A stretch of DNA of 64,000 bases from Velocimicrobium porci (GTDB lineage Bacteria > Bacillota > Clostridia > Lachnospirales > Lachnospiraceae), in NCBI RefSeq assembly GCF_009696045.1, contig NZ_VUMT01000007.1, forward strand, positions 62,001 to 126,000. Direction: 5' to 3'. This document shows, in pieces, positions 14,574 to 22,993 of this stretch. The notes beneath the pieces were generated by a model, which was given only the letters and a program-made list of their open reading frames with translations, had not been told where the DNA came from and ran no database searches. Within the stretch, counting starts at the first letter, position 1. Each line of letters begins with the position of its first letter. A program made the position numbers and the translations under genes.

Positions 14574-16682
14574 ATGAAAGACAAAATTTTTGGAATATTG
14601 CAGAGAATAGGACGTTCATTTATGCTTCCAATTGCAATTCTTCCGGTAGCAGGTCTGTTTCTTGGTATAGGTGGTTCTTTTACCAATGAAACAATGTTGG
14701 AAACGTATGGGCTGACTCAGGTTATGGGACCTGGAACTATTATTTATGCGATTCTTTCTGTCATGAGTGACGCGGGTAACATTGTATTTGCCAATCTGCC
14801 AATTTTATTTGCGATGGGTGTTGCAATTGGTATGGCAAAAAAAGAAAAAGAAGTTGCAGCCCTTTCGGCAGCAATTGCATTTTTTATCATGCATGCAGCG
14901 TTGGGGGCTATGATTAAAATTAATGGCGGAGCAGAGGCAATGCTTAATGGTTCTACTACTTCTGTGTTAGGTATTACATCGCTTCAAATGGGTGTATTTG
15001 GCGGTATTATAGTAGGGCTTGGAGTTGCGGCACTTCATAATAAATATTATAAAATTCAGTTGCCGCAGGTATTATCATTTTTTGGTGGCACTCGTTTTGT
15101 TCCAATCATTAGTTCAATTGTCTATCTGATTGTCGGAATTGGAATGTTTTTTATATGGCCACCGATTCAGATTGGAATATATAAAGTTGGCGATTTAGTA
15201 TTACAGTCCGGCTATGCAGGAACTTGGATTTACGGAGTTATGGAGCGTGCATTGATTCCATTTGGACTTCATCATGTATTTTATCTGCCATTCTGGCAGA
15301 CTGCTGTAGGCGGTACTGCTCAGGTTGGCGGGCAATTGATTGAAGGCGCACAGAATATTTTCTTTGCTGAATTAGGAACAAAGGGAATTGCACATTTTAG
15401 TGTGGAAGCAACTCGTTTTATGTCAGGTAAATTCCCACTTATGATATTTGGGCTTCCGGGGGCAGCACTTGCTATGTATAAATGTGCGAAGCCTGAGAAA
15501 AGAAAAGCGGTAGGAGGATTATTACTATCCGCAGCGCTTACTTCCATGCTTACTGGTATTACAGAACCGATTGAATTTACTTTCCTATTTGTAGCACCGA
15601 TTCTTTATGTAATTCATTGTGCGTTTGCCGGTTTGGCGTATATGTTAATGCATATTTTAAATGTTGGCGTTGGTATGACATTCTCTGGTGGTTTTATTGA
15701 TTTATTTTTATTTGGTATTTTACAGGGAAATGGAAAAACAAGTTGGATTAACGTTGTATGGGTTGGTATTATTTATTTTGTTGTATATTACTTCTTATTC
15801 TCATTTCTTATTAAAAAATTCGACTTTAAAACGCCGGGAAGAGAAGAAGGAGATGGAGAAACAAAGTTATATACGAGAGCTGATTTAAATGAAAAGAAAG
15901 TAAATCAGAATGGTCAAAGTGATATGGTGTCCGAACAAATTGTAGCTGGTTTAGGTGGCTGCAATAATATTAGTGATGTAGACTGTTGTGCAACACGACT
16001 TCGTATTACGGTATTTGATGCAGGAAAAGTACAAGAAGCAACTTTGAAGGCAACAGGTGCATCAGGAGTAATTCAAAAAGGAAATGGAATCCAAGTAATC
16101 TATGGACCACAGGTAACCGTTATCAAATCTAACTTGGAAGATTACCTTAGTCATGGAGTAAAAGCAGGACAAGAAAAAGTGGAACAGGATATTCATAAAG
16201 CAGTTGAAAAGAAAGAACAAAACAATTCTATTGTAAAATATATTTATGCACCATTGAAAGGAACACTTCTTCCATTAGAACAAGTAGAAGATGGAGTATT
16301 TTCGGCAAAAATGTTAGGTGACGGAATTGCAATTGAACCGGAAGAAGGAATTGTGACAGCTCCGTTTGATGGACAGGTAACAATGGTATTTGATACAAAA
16401 CATGCAATCGGTCTAATGTCAGAAGATGGAGTAGAAGTTCTCATTCATGTTGGAATTGATACAGTTCAATTAAATGGAAAGTATTACGATGTTAAAGTTA
16501 GTGCAGGAGATCAAGTGAAAACAGGTGATTTATTAGCAAAATTTGATATGAATAAAATAAAATCAGAAGGCTATCGTACGATAACTCCGATTATTATTAG
16601 TAATACGGATGAATTTCACACTATTTTACCGATTGGCCGGGGAAAAGTAGAAAGAAAGAGTAAGATTTTGAAAGTAGAATAA
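14574..16682 (+). CDS. ptsG: PTS glucose-type transporter, fused EIICBA
   Basis: Imports and phosphorylates a hexose, most likely glucose. EIIC (about residues 1-420) begins GILQRIGRSFMLPIAILPVAGLFLGIGG and includes LTGITEPIEFTFLF, the sugar-binding GITE-type motif. EIIB (about 445-530) has the phosphocysteine site in DCCATRLRITV. EIIA (about 545-702) has the phosphohistidine site in VEVLIHVGIDTVQLNG. The three domains are in the usual C-B-A order and 702 residues is a normal length. Controlled by the upstream RAT. Homologues for glucosamine or N-acetylglucosamine are close, so substrate is inferred from family and the LicT context. Confidence 0.92.
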   Translation: MKDKIFGILQRIGRSFMLPIAILPVAGLFLGIGGSFTNETMLETYGLTQVMGPGTIIYAILSVMSDAGNIVFANLPILFAMGVAIGMAKKEKEVAALSAAIAFFIMHAALGAMIKINGGAEAMLNGSTTSVLGITSLQMGVFGGIIVGLGVAALHNKYYKIQLPQVLSFFGGTRFVPIISSIVYLIVGIGMFFIWPPIQIGIYKVGDLVLQSGYAGTWIYGVMERALIPFGLHHVFYLPFWQTAVGGTAQVGGQLIEGAQNIFFAELGTKGIAHFSVEATRFMSGKFPLMIFGLPGAALAMYKCAKPEKRKAVGGLLLSAALTSMLTGITEPIEFTFLFVAPILYVIHCAFAGLAYMLMHILNVGVGMTFSGGFIDLFLFGILQGNGKTSWINVVWVGIIYFVVYYFLFSFLIKKFDFKTPGREEGDGETKLYTRADLNEKKVNQNGQSDMVSEQIVAGLGGCNNISDVDCCATRLRITVFDAGKVQEATLKATGASGVIQKGNGIQVIYGPQVTVIKSNLEDYLSHGVKAGQEKVEQDIHKAVEKKEQNNSIVKYIYAPLKGTLLPLEQVEDGVFSAKMLGDGIAIEPEEGIVTAPFDGQVTMVFDTKHAIGLMSEDGVEVLIHVGIDTVQLNGKYYDVKVSAGDQVKTGDLLAKFDMNKIKSEGYRTITPIIISNTDEFHTILPIGRGKVERKSKILKVE

Positions 16683-16725
16683 AGAGAATAAATTTATACT
16701 CCATTTTAAGTATAAAACAGAAGAA

Positions 16726-16758
16726 AAGGGGCAGGAATTTGCTTAATTCTTGTCCCTT
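16726..16758 (+). terminator. Stem-loop after ptsG
   Basis: AAGGGGCAGGAAT (16726-16738) pairs over 13 positions with ATTCTTGTCCCTT (16746-16758). There is no T-run and its right arm touches the next -35 box, so it may be a weak terminator or a roadblock hairpin. Confidence 0.5.
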
Positions 16759-16786
16759 GACAGTTTATCATACTATGATTTACAAT
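16757..16786 (+). promoter_or_regulatory. Promoter of the isocitrate dehydrogenase gene
   Basis: TTGACA (16757-16762), an 18-base spacer and TACAAT (16781-16786). Confidence 0.65.
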
Positions 16787-16823
16787 AAAGCAAAATATGG
16801 ATAGCAGATTAGGAGGGAAGAGT

Positions 16824-17987
16824 ATGTATCAAGAACAGATTGAAGCAGCGAAAGAGCAATTTGGCAGGCTGTTAGAAAAACAATTAATAAGGGTTGAGCA
16901 GATGAAATCACAAGGTGATTTTATTGATTATAAGCAATTAGATAAAATAATTGTTGGAGTATGTGGTGGAGATGGAATTGGTCCTGCTATCACAAAACAG
17001 GCACAACGTGTGCTGGAATATTTATTGAAGGATGAAGTTGCATCAGGAAAGGTCGAATTTAAAGTTATTGATGGTCTTACAATTGAGCGTAGAGCGGAAG
17101 AAATGAAAGCAATCCCGGATGATGTGTTAGAAGAGTTAAAGGAATGTCATGTCATTTTAAAAGGACCTACAACAACGCCAAGAAAAGGTGATGAATGGCC
17201 AAATGTAGAGTCTGCTAATGTTGCAATGCGAAAAGCACTCGATTTATTTGCAAATGTGCGTCCTGTAAGAATTCCGGAGCAAGGAATTGACTGGACATTC
17301 TATCGGGAAAATACAGAAGGTGGTTATGCTGCAGGAAAAGAAGGTGTACAGGTTACAGAAGATTTAGGAATTGATTTCACAATTGCAACAAAAGAAGGTT
17401 GTGACCGAATTATCCGTGCTGCATTTGAATTTGCAAAGGCAAATGGAAAAACAAGAGTAACTGCAGTAACAAAGGCTAATATTATTAAAACGACAGATGG
17501 TAAGTTTTTAGATTGTTTTTATCGGATTGCAAAAGAATATCCGGATATTCAAGCTGATGACTGGTACATAGATATTATGACAGCAAAATTAATTGATGAA
17601 AACAGAAGAAGAGGATTCCAGGTAGTAGTTCTTCCAAATCTTTATGGAGATATTATTACAGATGAAGCGGCAGAATTCCAGGGTGGTGTTGGAACAGCAG
17701 GAAGTGCTAATATTGGTAAAAGATATGCCATGTTTGAGGCAATTCATGGTTCAGCACCTCGTATGGTAAAAGAAGGAAGGGATATTTATGCTGACCCTTG
17801 CAGTGTAATTCGTGCCGGAGCAATGTTATTAAGTCATATTGGTTATACGAAAGAAGCAGATAAGCTATATAAGGCATTGGATATCTGTACCGTGACAGAG
17901 AAAAAGTTAGTTATAACAGGACGTGATACAGGTGCTACGGGCGAAGAATTTGCCGATTATATCATGGAAACAATAGAAAGAATTTAA
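16824..17987 (+). CDS. icd: Isocitrate dehydrogenase (isocitrate/isopropylmalate family)
   Basis: Oxidises isocitrate to 2-oxoglutarate, feeding glutamate synthesis. Start chosen at ATG 16824, 7 bases after AGGAGG; an earlier in-frame ATG (16797) has no ribosome site. The protein has 387 residues. GVCGGDGIGPAI is the family's N-terminal loop. The substrate motif S-x-N-x-x-x-R typical of isocitrate rather than isopropylmalate dehydrogenases is seen in VESANVAMRKALDLFANVRPV. NLYGDIITDEAAEFQGGVGTAGSANIG carries the Mg2+-binding Asp, and AMFEAIHGSAP is the cofactor-site signature. NAD versus NADP preference is uncertain. No citrate synthase or aconitase is in the window. Confidence 0.85.
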   Translation: MYQEQIEAAKEQFGRLLEKQLIRVEQMKSQGDFIDYKQLDKIIVGVCGGDGIGPAITKQAQRVLEYLLKDEVASGKVEFKVIDGLTIERRAEEMKAIPDDVLEELKECHVILKGPTTTPRKGDEWPNVESANVAMRKALDLFANVRPVRIPEQGIDWTFYRENTEGGYAAGKEGVQVTEDLGIDFTIATKEGCDRIIRAAFEFAKANGKTRVTAVTKANIIKTTDGKFLDCFYRIAKEYPDIQADDWYIDIMTAKLIDENRRRGFQVVVLPNLYGDIITDEAAEFQGGVGTAGSANIGKRYAMFEAIHGSAPRMVKEGRDIYADPCSVIRAGAMLLSHIGYTKEADKLYKALDICTVTEKKLVITGRDTGATGEEFADYIMETIERI

Positions 17988-18041
17988 AAAAATGCAGTGC
18001 AGATGTCAATAAAATCGATTTAACATTTGCACTGCATTTTT
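17988..18041. terminator. Bidirectional terminator between converging icd and yitT-like genes
   Basis: AAAAATGCAGTGCA (17988-18001) and TGCACTGCATTTTT (18028-18041) form a 14-bp perfect stem with A/T runs on both sides; it serves genes on both strands. Confidence 0.85.
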
Positions 18042-18059
18042 AATATAAAAATAAAATCT

Positions 18060-18740
18060 CTATCCTAATTGTGTACTAGATGGAGTAGTAGGATGTTGAT
18101 TTGAACTTTCTTTTGTGGCAGCTGTATTATTTTGATTGTCTGCAATGTATTCTCCAAATTGGGCAACAAAATAATTTGTAAAAATTCCATTAATGTAAAG
18201 CCCCAATAGACTAATCAGACAAAGCTTGCTTCCAAAAATAAAATAAGAGAATCCTACTGTTAAAATTCCTGATAAAATAAAACTTTTTCCATAATCAATA
18301 TTAGAATATTTATTAATAATTTTTGCAATAACTTCTGTTCCGCCAGAGCAGGCATTTTGATAAAAAATCAAAGCGATGCCAATTGATGAAATTAGTGTTC
18401 CAAAAATAAGATTGATACCGATATCTTCAAATAATGGTTTGGAAACCGGTATAAAAATTTCTAAGAATCTTAAAATAATTGGTGTTACTACAGTTGCATA
18501 AACAGTTTTCCAGCCAAAATCGCCACCTACAAAAATAAATCCCACAATTAAAAGAATTACATTTAAGAAAAATGTAATCAGTGAGATTGGAAGTGGAATA
18601 AAGGTTGCGAGTAATGTGGCCAGACCTACAGCACTTGCGGTTACTATGTCTTGCGGGATTAGGAAAAAGTATATAGCTGTAATTATAATAGCAAGTCCTA
18701 TCGTTATATTTACATATTCTTTTACCTGTTTTGATTTCAT
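18060..18740 (-). CDS. YitT/DUF161-family membrane protein
   Basis: Integral membrane protein of unknown transport role. Start placed at the ATG whose complement is 18738-18740, with AAAGG about 10 bases upstream; the longer frame reaches into the neighbouring promoter. About 226 residues with five or six hydrophobic helices; the family signature is visible in YFFLIPQDIVTASAVGLATLL and in NACSGGTEVIAKIINKYSNIDYGKSFILSG. Full-length YitT proteins carry a C-terminal cytosolic domain of about 80 residues that is absent here, replaced by a short Ser/Thr/Asn-rich tail. Divergent from the Crp/Fnr-like gene, which may regulate it. Confidence 0.75.
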   Translation of the reverse strand: MKSKQVKEYVNITIGLAIIITAIYFFLIPQDIVTASAVGLATLLATFIPLPISLITFFLNVILLIVGFIFVGGDFGWKTVYATVVTPIILRFLEIFIPVSKPLFEDIGINLIFGTLISSIGIALIFYQNACSGGTEVIAKIINKYSNIDYGKSFILSGILTVGFSYFIFGSKLCLISLLGLYINGIFTNYFVAQFGEYIADNQNNTAATKESSNQHPTTPSSTQLG

Positions 18741-18805
18741 AATCAACAGACCTTTCTTCGTATTCAGTTTCGTTTCTTTTTCGTATGATGATTGTAACAG
18801 GATTA

Positions 18806-18835
18806 TTGAAAAAAGAATGTAACTTATGCTACAAT
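18806..18835 (+). promoter_or_regulatory. Promoter of the Crp/Fnr-like gene
   Basis: TTGAAA (18806-18811), an 18-base spacer and TACAAT (18830-18835), in the intergenic space shared with the divergent membrane-protein gene. Confidence 0.6.
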
Positions 18836-18865
18836 TGAGAAAAGAATGTAAAAAGAGGGGCATTT

Positions 18866-19525
18866 ATGAGGCAAAATATTCAAAAAGAATCCATTTTATA
18901 TAAAATATTTGAAAAAGTTGGAACAGTCGAAAGATATCAAAAAGATGAAATCATATTTTTACAGAATGATCCGGCACACGAATTTTATCTGATTCGTAAA
19001 GGAAGGGTAAGAGTTTATTTAACTGCGGAAAATGGCAATGAACTTACAATAGAAATTGTAAGAGCTGGTAAAATATTTGGGGAAGCAGGATACTTTAGTC
19101 GTTCTACTCAAATTAATTCTGTTAGTGCGGTGACAGAAGTTGAATTATTGGCCGTTAATATGGTGGAGCTTTATCCTCATTTAGTAGATAATCCGGAAGC
19201 GATGATTGAAATGTTTCAATTTATGGCCAATCGAATTCGTGATTTATCGCTTCAATTGAATAGTATTACGTTCATGAGCGTAGAGAAAAAATTGGCATAT
19301 ATGTTACTTCATTTAGGAGAGTATTTTAAAAAGAATCCTGATGATAATGAATTTTCGGTAGATTATACGCATCAGGAAATGGGGGATTTAACGGGAAGCA
19401 ATCGTGTTACTGTTACGCGGGCATTAAAGCATATGCAGGAAATGGGCTTAGTTAAGCTGGAATATCGGAATATCCATGTTATAAATGTAAAGGCATTGGA
19501 AGAATACCTAGGGGATGTTTATTAA
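18866..19525 (+). CDS. Crp/Fnr-family transcriptional regulator
   Basis: 219 residues: an N-terminal cyclic-nucleotide-binding-type beta-roll (about residues 10-130; GRVRVYLTAENGNELTIEIVRAGKIFGEAGYF) and a C-terminal winged helix-turn-helix (about 150-215) with the recognition segment GDLTGSNRVTVTRALKHM. There is not a single cysteine, so it cannot hold an FNR-type Fe-S cluster; the residues expected for cAMP binding are not clearly present either, so the signal is unknown. An AGAGGGG-type ribosome site precedes the ATG. It is divergent from the YitT-like gene. Confidence 0.88.
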   Translation: MRQNIQKESILYKIFEKVGTVERYQKDEIIFLQNDPAHEFYLIRKGRVRVYLTAENGNELTIEIVRAGKIFGEAGYFSRSTQINSVSAVTEVELLAVNMVELYPHLVDNPEAMIEMFQFMANRIRDLSLQLNSITFMSVEKKLAYMLLHLGEYFKKNPDDNEFSVDYTHQEMGDLTGSNRVTVTRALKHMQEMGLVKLEYRNIHVINVKALEEYLGDVY

Positions 19526-19539
19526 AAAAATAGAATAAA

Positions 19540-19893
19540 TCGTAAGGAATACTATAAGCCGGGTTCTGTATTAGATGGTCATCTATCTAGTCCTAATGTC
19601 ACCACTAGGCTCAAGCGACCTACCCGAAAACACGACGGGCAGCCGTATCGTTTTCTGTTCGGTCTTGCTTCGGATGGGGTTTACATATGCCCTGCCTGTT
19701 ACCAGCCAGGCGGTGAGCTCTTACCTCGCCATTCCACCCTTACATAGTAAAACTATGCGGTATATTTCTGTTGCACTTTCCTTAGAGTCGCCTCCACCAG
19801 ACGTTATCTGGCATCCTGCCCTACGAAGCCCGGACTTTCCTCACCTAAGACCTTTCGGTACGAATAGGCGCGACCATCTGTATTCCTTACGAA
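19540..19893 (-). ncRNA. rnpB: RNase P RNA
   Basis: Catalytic RNA of RNase P, which matures tRNA 5' ends. Read on the minus strand, the segment contains the universal GAGGAAAGTCCGGGCTTCG block (P4 5' side, near 19820-19840) and the 3' partner ACAGAACCCGGCTTAT (near 19555-19571), about 270 bases apart as expected. The ends pair as P1: CGTAAGGAATAC near 19885 with GTATTCCTTACG near 19541. GGTAACAGGCAGGG-type and GGGTGGAATGGCGAGGTAAGAGCTC stretches are also characteristic. End positions are good to a few bases. A T-rich tract follows on the minus strand. Confidence 0.96.
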
Positions 19894-19898
19894 GCTTT

Positions 19899-19927
19899 AT
19901 TCTAACATGATAAAAAGAAATTGTAAA
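19899..19927 (-). promoter_or_regulatory. rnpB promoter
   Basis: On the minus strand TTTACA (19927-19922), a 17-base spacer and TAGAAT (19904-19899), just ahead of the predicted RNase P RNA 5' end. Confidence 0.7.
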
Positions 19928-20004
19928 TATTTTTATAAAATATTTTCATTAATTTTTTTACTTCAGCACATTTTGCATATTTATTTTGAGTCTTATTCTT
20001 TCGC

Positions 20005-20033
20005 TTGTATTAATTATTATGGTGCTGTATAAT
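20005..20033 (+). promoter_or_regulatory. Promoter of the HD-hydrolase gene
   Basis: TTGTAT (20005-20010), a 17-base spacer and TATAAT (20028-20033). Confidence 0.65.
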
Positions 20034-20065
20034 CAGTAAAGATAATGTTTTTTGGGAGGTAGAAA

Positions 20066-20656
20066 ATGGACTTCGAACGATTAAAACAACAAATGACTTT
20101 TATAAAAGAGATTGATAAAATTAAAAAAATTGGAAGGCAAACTTATCTTTCGGATGCTTCAAGAAAGGAAAATGATGCGGAACATTCATGGCATCTGGCA
20201 ATGATGGTACTTTTACTTCATGAATATTCTAATGTGCCGATTGATGTATCACGTACGATGGCGATGGTTTTAATTCATGATATTATTGAAATTGACGCAG
20301 GAGATACTTATGCCTATGATGAGAAAGGAAACCAGTCAAAAAGAGAAAGGGAGTTAAAAGCGGCAGAAAGACTTTTTCATTTACTTCCAGACGATCAGGC
20401 ATCTTATGTGCGTGGACTTTGGGATGAATTTGAGGAAAAGAAAACACCGGAGGCAAAATTTGCTAATGCAGTAGATAAGATTCAGCCAACTATGTTAAAC
20501 GATGCAAGTGAAGGAAAATCATGGATAGAACATGGCGTACATCTGGAGCAGATTTTAAAAAGAAATGAATCTACGAAAGAAGGTTCAGAAGAGCTTTGGA
20601 ATTTTGCGTTAGAAAATTATATCAAACCACATGTTGGGAATGAAATTTTAGAATAA
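20066..20656 (+). CDS. HD-domain hydrolase (YfbR/5'-deoxynucleotidase-like)
   Basis: Predicted metal-dependent phosphohydrolase, 196 residues. The HD motif is complete: DAEHSWHLAMMV gives the first His, VLIHDIIEIDAGDTYAYD the His-Asp pair, and NAVDKIQPTMLND the distal Asp. YfbR-type members dephosphorylate deoxynucleoside 5'-monophosphates, but specificity cannot be read from sequence. It has a GGGAGG ribosome site and lies 53 bases before the M29 aminopeptidase gene, so the two may be cotranscribed. Confidence 0.85.
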   Translation: MDFERLKQQMTFIKEIDKIKKIGRQTYLSDASRKENDAEHSWHLAMMVLLLHEYSNVPIDVSRTMAMVLIHDIIEIDAGDTYAYDEKGNQSKRERELKAAERLFHLLPDDQASYVRGLWDEFEEKKTPEAKFANAVDKIQPTMLNDASEGKSWIEHGVHLEQILKRNESTKEGSEELWNFALENYIKPHVGNEILE

Positions 20657-20709
20657 GAAATGAAAATTTAAAAACTTTTATAAAACGTTATATGGAAGAG
20701 AGGTATAAA

Positions 20710-22803
20710 ATGAGTTTTTTGGAACAAATAAAAGAAGAAAATAAGTTATTTATAGAACGGTATGAATTAACTTGTGAGAGGATTCAGGATCTGATAAATG
20801 AAAAAATTCCTTTAAAGGAAGCGTATCGTGATTACTTTTACAAAACGGCAAAATTTTTAGGAAAGATTCAGAAGGTAACTTCATTGGTAGAAAACGGTGA
20901 ACTTCGTGTTTTACCGATAGAACAGTTACAATGCCTGAATCATGAGCTTTATGAGGATATTATTGGTGAAAATTATGAGCAAAGTTATGCAAATCCTTCC
21001 TATGCAGTTGACAGGCTAGGTGAAGGAATTGGACAAATGCTTAGTTTTTTGTACACAGAACTTCGCGGTTGTATTGCTTATGCATTTGAAAATCGACTAT
21101 TTGAAATTACAATTGGTCAAGAACTGTTTCTTGAAATTTATCATTTGTTTGAAGAAGAGGAAGAAAAAGAAATATTGGAAAAATCTATAAAATCTTCAAT
21201 TGTATATTATGCAGGAGACTATAGTGAAGATATGGTAAAAATCCGTACAAGAGAAATGCTTAATCCTTCCTATTCTTACGCAACTGATATCATTATGAAC
21301 TGTGATTTGACAGATTTAAGATATTTGTATTATTTCGGAGAATATATAACAGAGAATGAATGGAAAACAGCTACTTATCTCAATTCTTTCTCTCAGAAGG
21401 AGATAGATAAGATGGCTTCTACCTATACAGAAGGTTTCCGAACGGGTTTTATTGCAAATAATTTGGATATTTCCATTAAATCGATTGTAAATATTCGCTA
21501 TTGTGTGGGATTTGAGCGTCTTGTAAAAGCTGCGATTAACCAGTTTTTGGATATGGGATTAAAACCTACGATATATCGTGCAGCAGTAAGCAGTATTCAA
21601 AAAAATCAGAATTTGAAAATTGGATATTATAGCACTTCCCCAAATCGACAGTATGATTATGATCACCGATTTGATGACGCACTTTATATCAGTAAGAGCT
21701 TTTTAGACAGAAAGCTAGATGGTAATAAATCAGCTTATGAAGAAATGAAGGAACAGGCTTCTTGTTTTGCAGGACCTGCAGTGATCGAAGTGTTTGGAGA
21801 AACCCCATTTGCTCCGGTACAGAAAAAAGAAGCACTTCGACTGTCTGAGAAACAGCAAAAGCTAGTTGTAGATTATAAACGGGATGCGAGTCTGCTTTCG
21901 AATCAATATTTGAAAGGAGATGAGTATAGTTTTACAATTATAGCCTATCCAATACCGGAAATAGGAGCTGATTTTGAACAAATTTTCCATGAAACAGTAA
22001 AAGTCAATACATTGGATATGAAGCTTTATGAAACAATTCAAGAAAAAATAATTGATGTGTTAGATCAGGGAGAATACGTCCATGTTGTCGGAAAAGGAAA
22101 AAATAAAACAGACATAAAAGTTATGCTTCGGGAACTGAAAGATGCAAAGAAAGAAACATTATTTGAAAACTGTCTTGCAGATGTAAACATTCCGGTTGGC
22201 GAAGTATTTACATCTCCACAACTGAAAGGAACCGAAGGAACGCTTCATGTTTCTGAGGTTTATTTGAGAGATTTAAAATACATTGATTTGGAACTTCACT
22301 TTAAAGATGGAATGATTTCTAGTTATACTTGTAACAATTTTGAAGAAGAGGAAGAAAATAAGAAGTTTATCAGAGAAAATCTTATGCAACAGCATGAATC
22401 GCTTCCAATCGGAGAATTTGCAATTGGAACGAATACAACCGCCTATGTAATGGGAAAAAATTATGGAATTTCTCATATGTTGCCTATTTTGATTGCAGAA
22501 AAGACAGGACCTCATTTTGCGGTTGGAGATACTTGTTATAAAATGAGTGAGGATATAAAAACCTATAATCCAAACGGAAAAGAAATTGTCGCAAAAGATA
22601 ATGAAGTTTCAATAAAACGAAAAACATCAATCGAAGAGGCTTATTTTAATTGCCATACTGATATAACGATACCTTATAATGAATTAGGGACCATTACAGT
22701 TCATACAAGAGATGGTAAAGCAATTGATATCATTTTGGATGGAAAATTTGTTTTAGAGGGAACAGAAGAACTTAATGGAGCGTTCGAACAGTTGAAGCAT
22801 TAG
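20710..22803 (+). CDS. M29-family aminopeptidase with a large N-terminal extension
   Basis: Metal-dependent aminopeptidase (AmpS/PepS/aminopeptidase T type). Start at ATG 20710 is favoured by the AGAGAGG site just upstream over ATG 20692, giving 697 residues. The C-terminal ~400 residues are the M29 domain; likely metal ligands lie in PVGEVFTSP, LPIGEFAIGTN, YGISHMLPI and GPHFAVGDTCY. The first ~280 residues have no counterpart in the ordinary ~410-residue enzyme; they are helical, acidic and rich in Tyr/Glu, with an AxxLNSFSQKEIDKMASTYTEGF segment. The extension may be a regulatory or oligomerisation domain. Cytosolic; no signal peptide. Confidence 0.82.
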   Translation: MSFLEQIKEENKLFIERYELTCERIQDLINEKIPLKEAYRDYFYKTAKFLGKIQKVTSLVENGELRVLPIEQLQCLNHELYEDIIGENYEQSYANPSYAVDRLGEGIGQMLSFLYTELRGCIAYAFENRLFEITIGQELFLEIYHLFEEEEEKEILEKSIKSSIVYYAGDYSEDMVKIRTREMLNPSYSYATDIIMNCDLTDLRYLYYFGEYITENEWKTATYLNSFSQKEIDKMASTYTEGFRTGFIANNLDISIKSIVNIRYCVGFERLVKAAINQFLDMGLKPTIYRAAVSSIQKNQNLKIGYYSTSPNRQYDYDHRFDDALYISKSFLDRKLDGNKSAYEEMKEQASCFAGPAVIEVFGETPFAPVQKKEALRLSEKQQKLVVDYKRDASLLSNQYLKGDEYSFTIIAYPIPEIGADFEQIFHETVKVNTLDMKLYETIQEKIIDVLDQGEYVHVVGKGKNKTDIKVMLRELKDAKKETLFENCLADVNIPVGEVFTSPQLKGTEGTLHVSEVYLRDLKYIDLELHFKDGMISSYTCNNFEEEEENKKFIRENLMQQHESLPIGEFAIGTNTTAYVMGKNYGISHMLPILIAEKTGPHFAVGDTCYKMSEDIKTYNPNGKEIVAKDNEVSIKRKTSIEEAYFNCHTDITIPYNELGTITVHTRDGKAIDIILDGKFVLEGTEELNGAFEQLKH

Positions 22804-22812
22804 TTTTTTAGG

Positions 22813-22850
22813 ATACACTGCAAATATAAAAAAGTTATTTTGCAGTGTAT
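22813..22850 (+). terminator. Terminator after the M29 gene
   Basis: ATACACTGCAAA (22813-22824) pairs perfectly with TTTGCAGTGTAT (22839-22850), followed by TTTTCG. Confidence 0.8.
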
Positions 22851-22905
22851 TTTCGTATATTTTGCTCATAAAAGTACAGAAATCTGACAAATAAAAGCAA
22901 TTAGT

Positions 22906-22934
22906 TTGTCGAAAATAGTAAAATAATGTATTAT
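22906..22934 (+). promoter_or_regulatory. Promoter of the hybrid histidine kinase gene
   Basis: TTGTCG (22906-22911), a 17-base spacer and TATTAT (22929-22934). Confidence 0.5.
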
Positions 22935-22993
22935 AGTTATAATAGTTTTGGTGATTTTACTATAAAATGTATAAGATTAAAAGGAGTAATTTT

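Noticed and set aside
19575-19910. A 111-codon plus-strand ORF
   Set aside because: It lies entirely over the RNase P RNA, whose conserved blocks on the minus strand explain the sequence.
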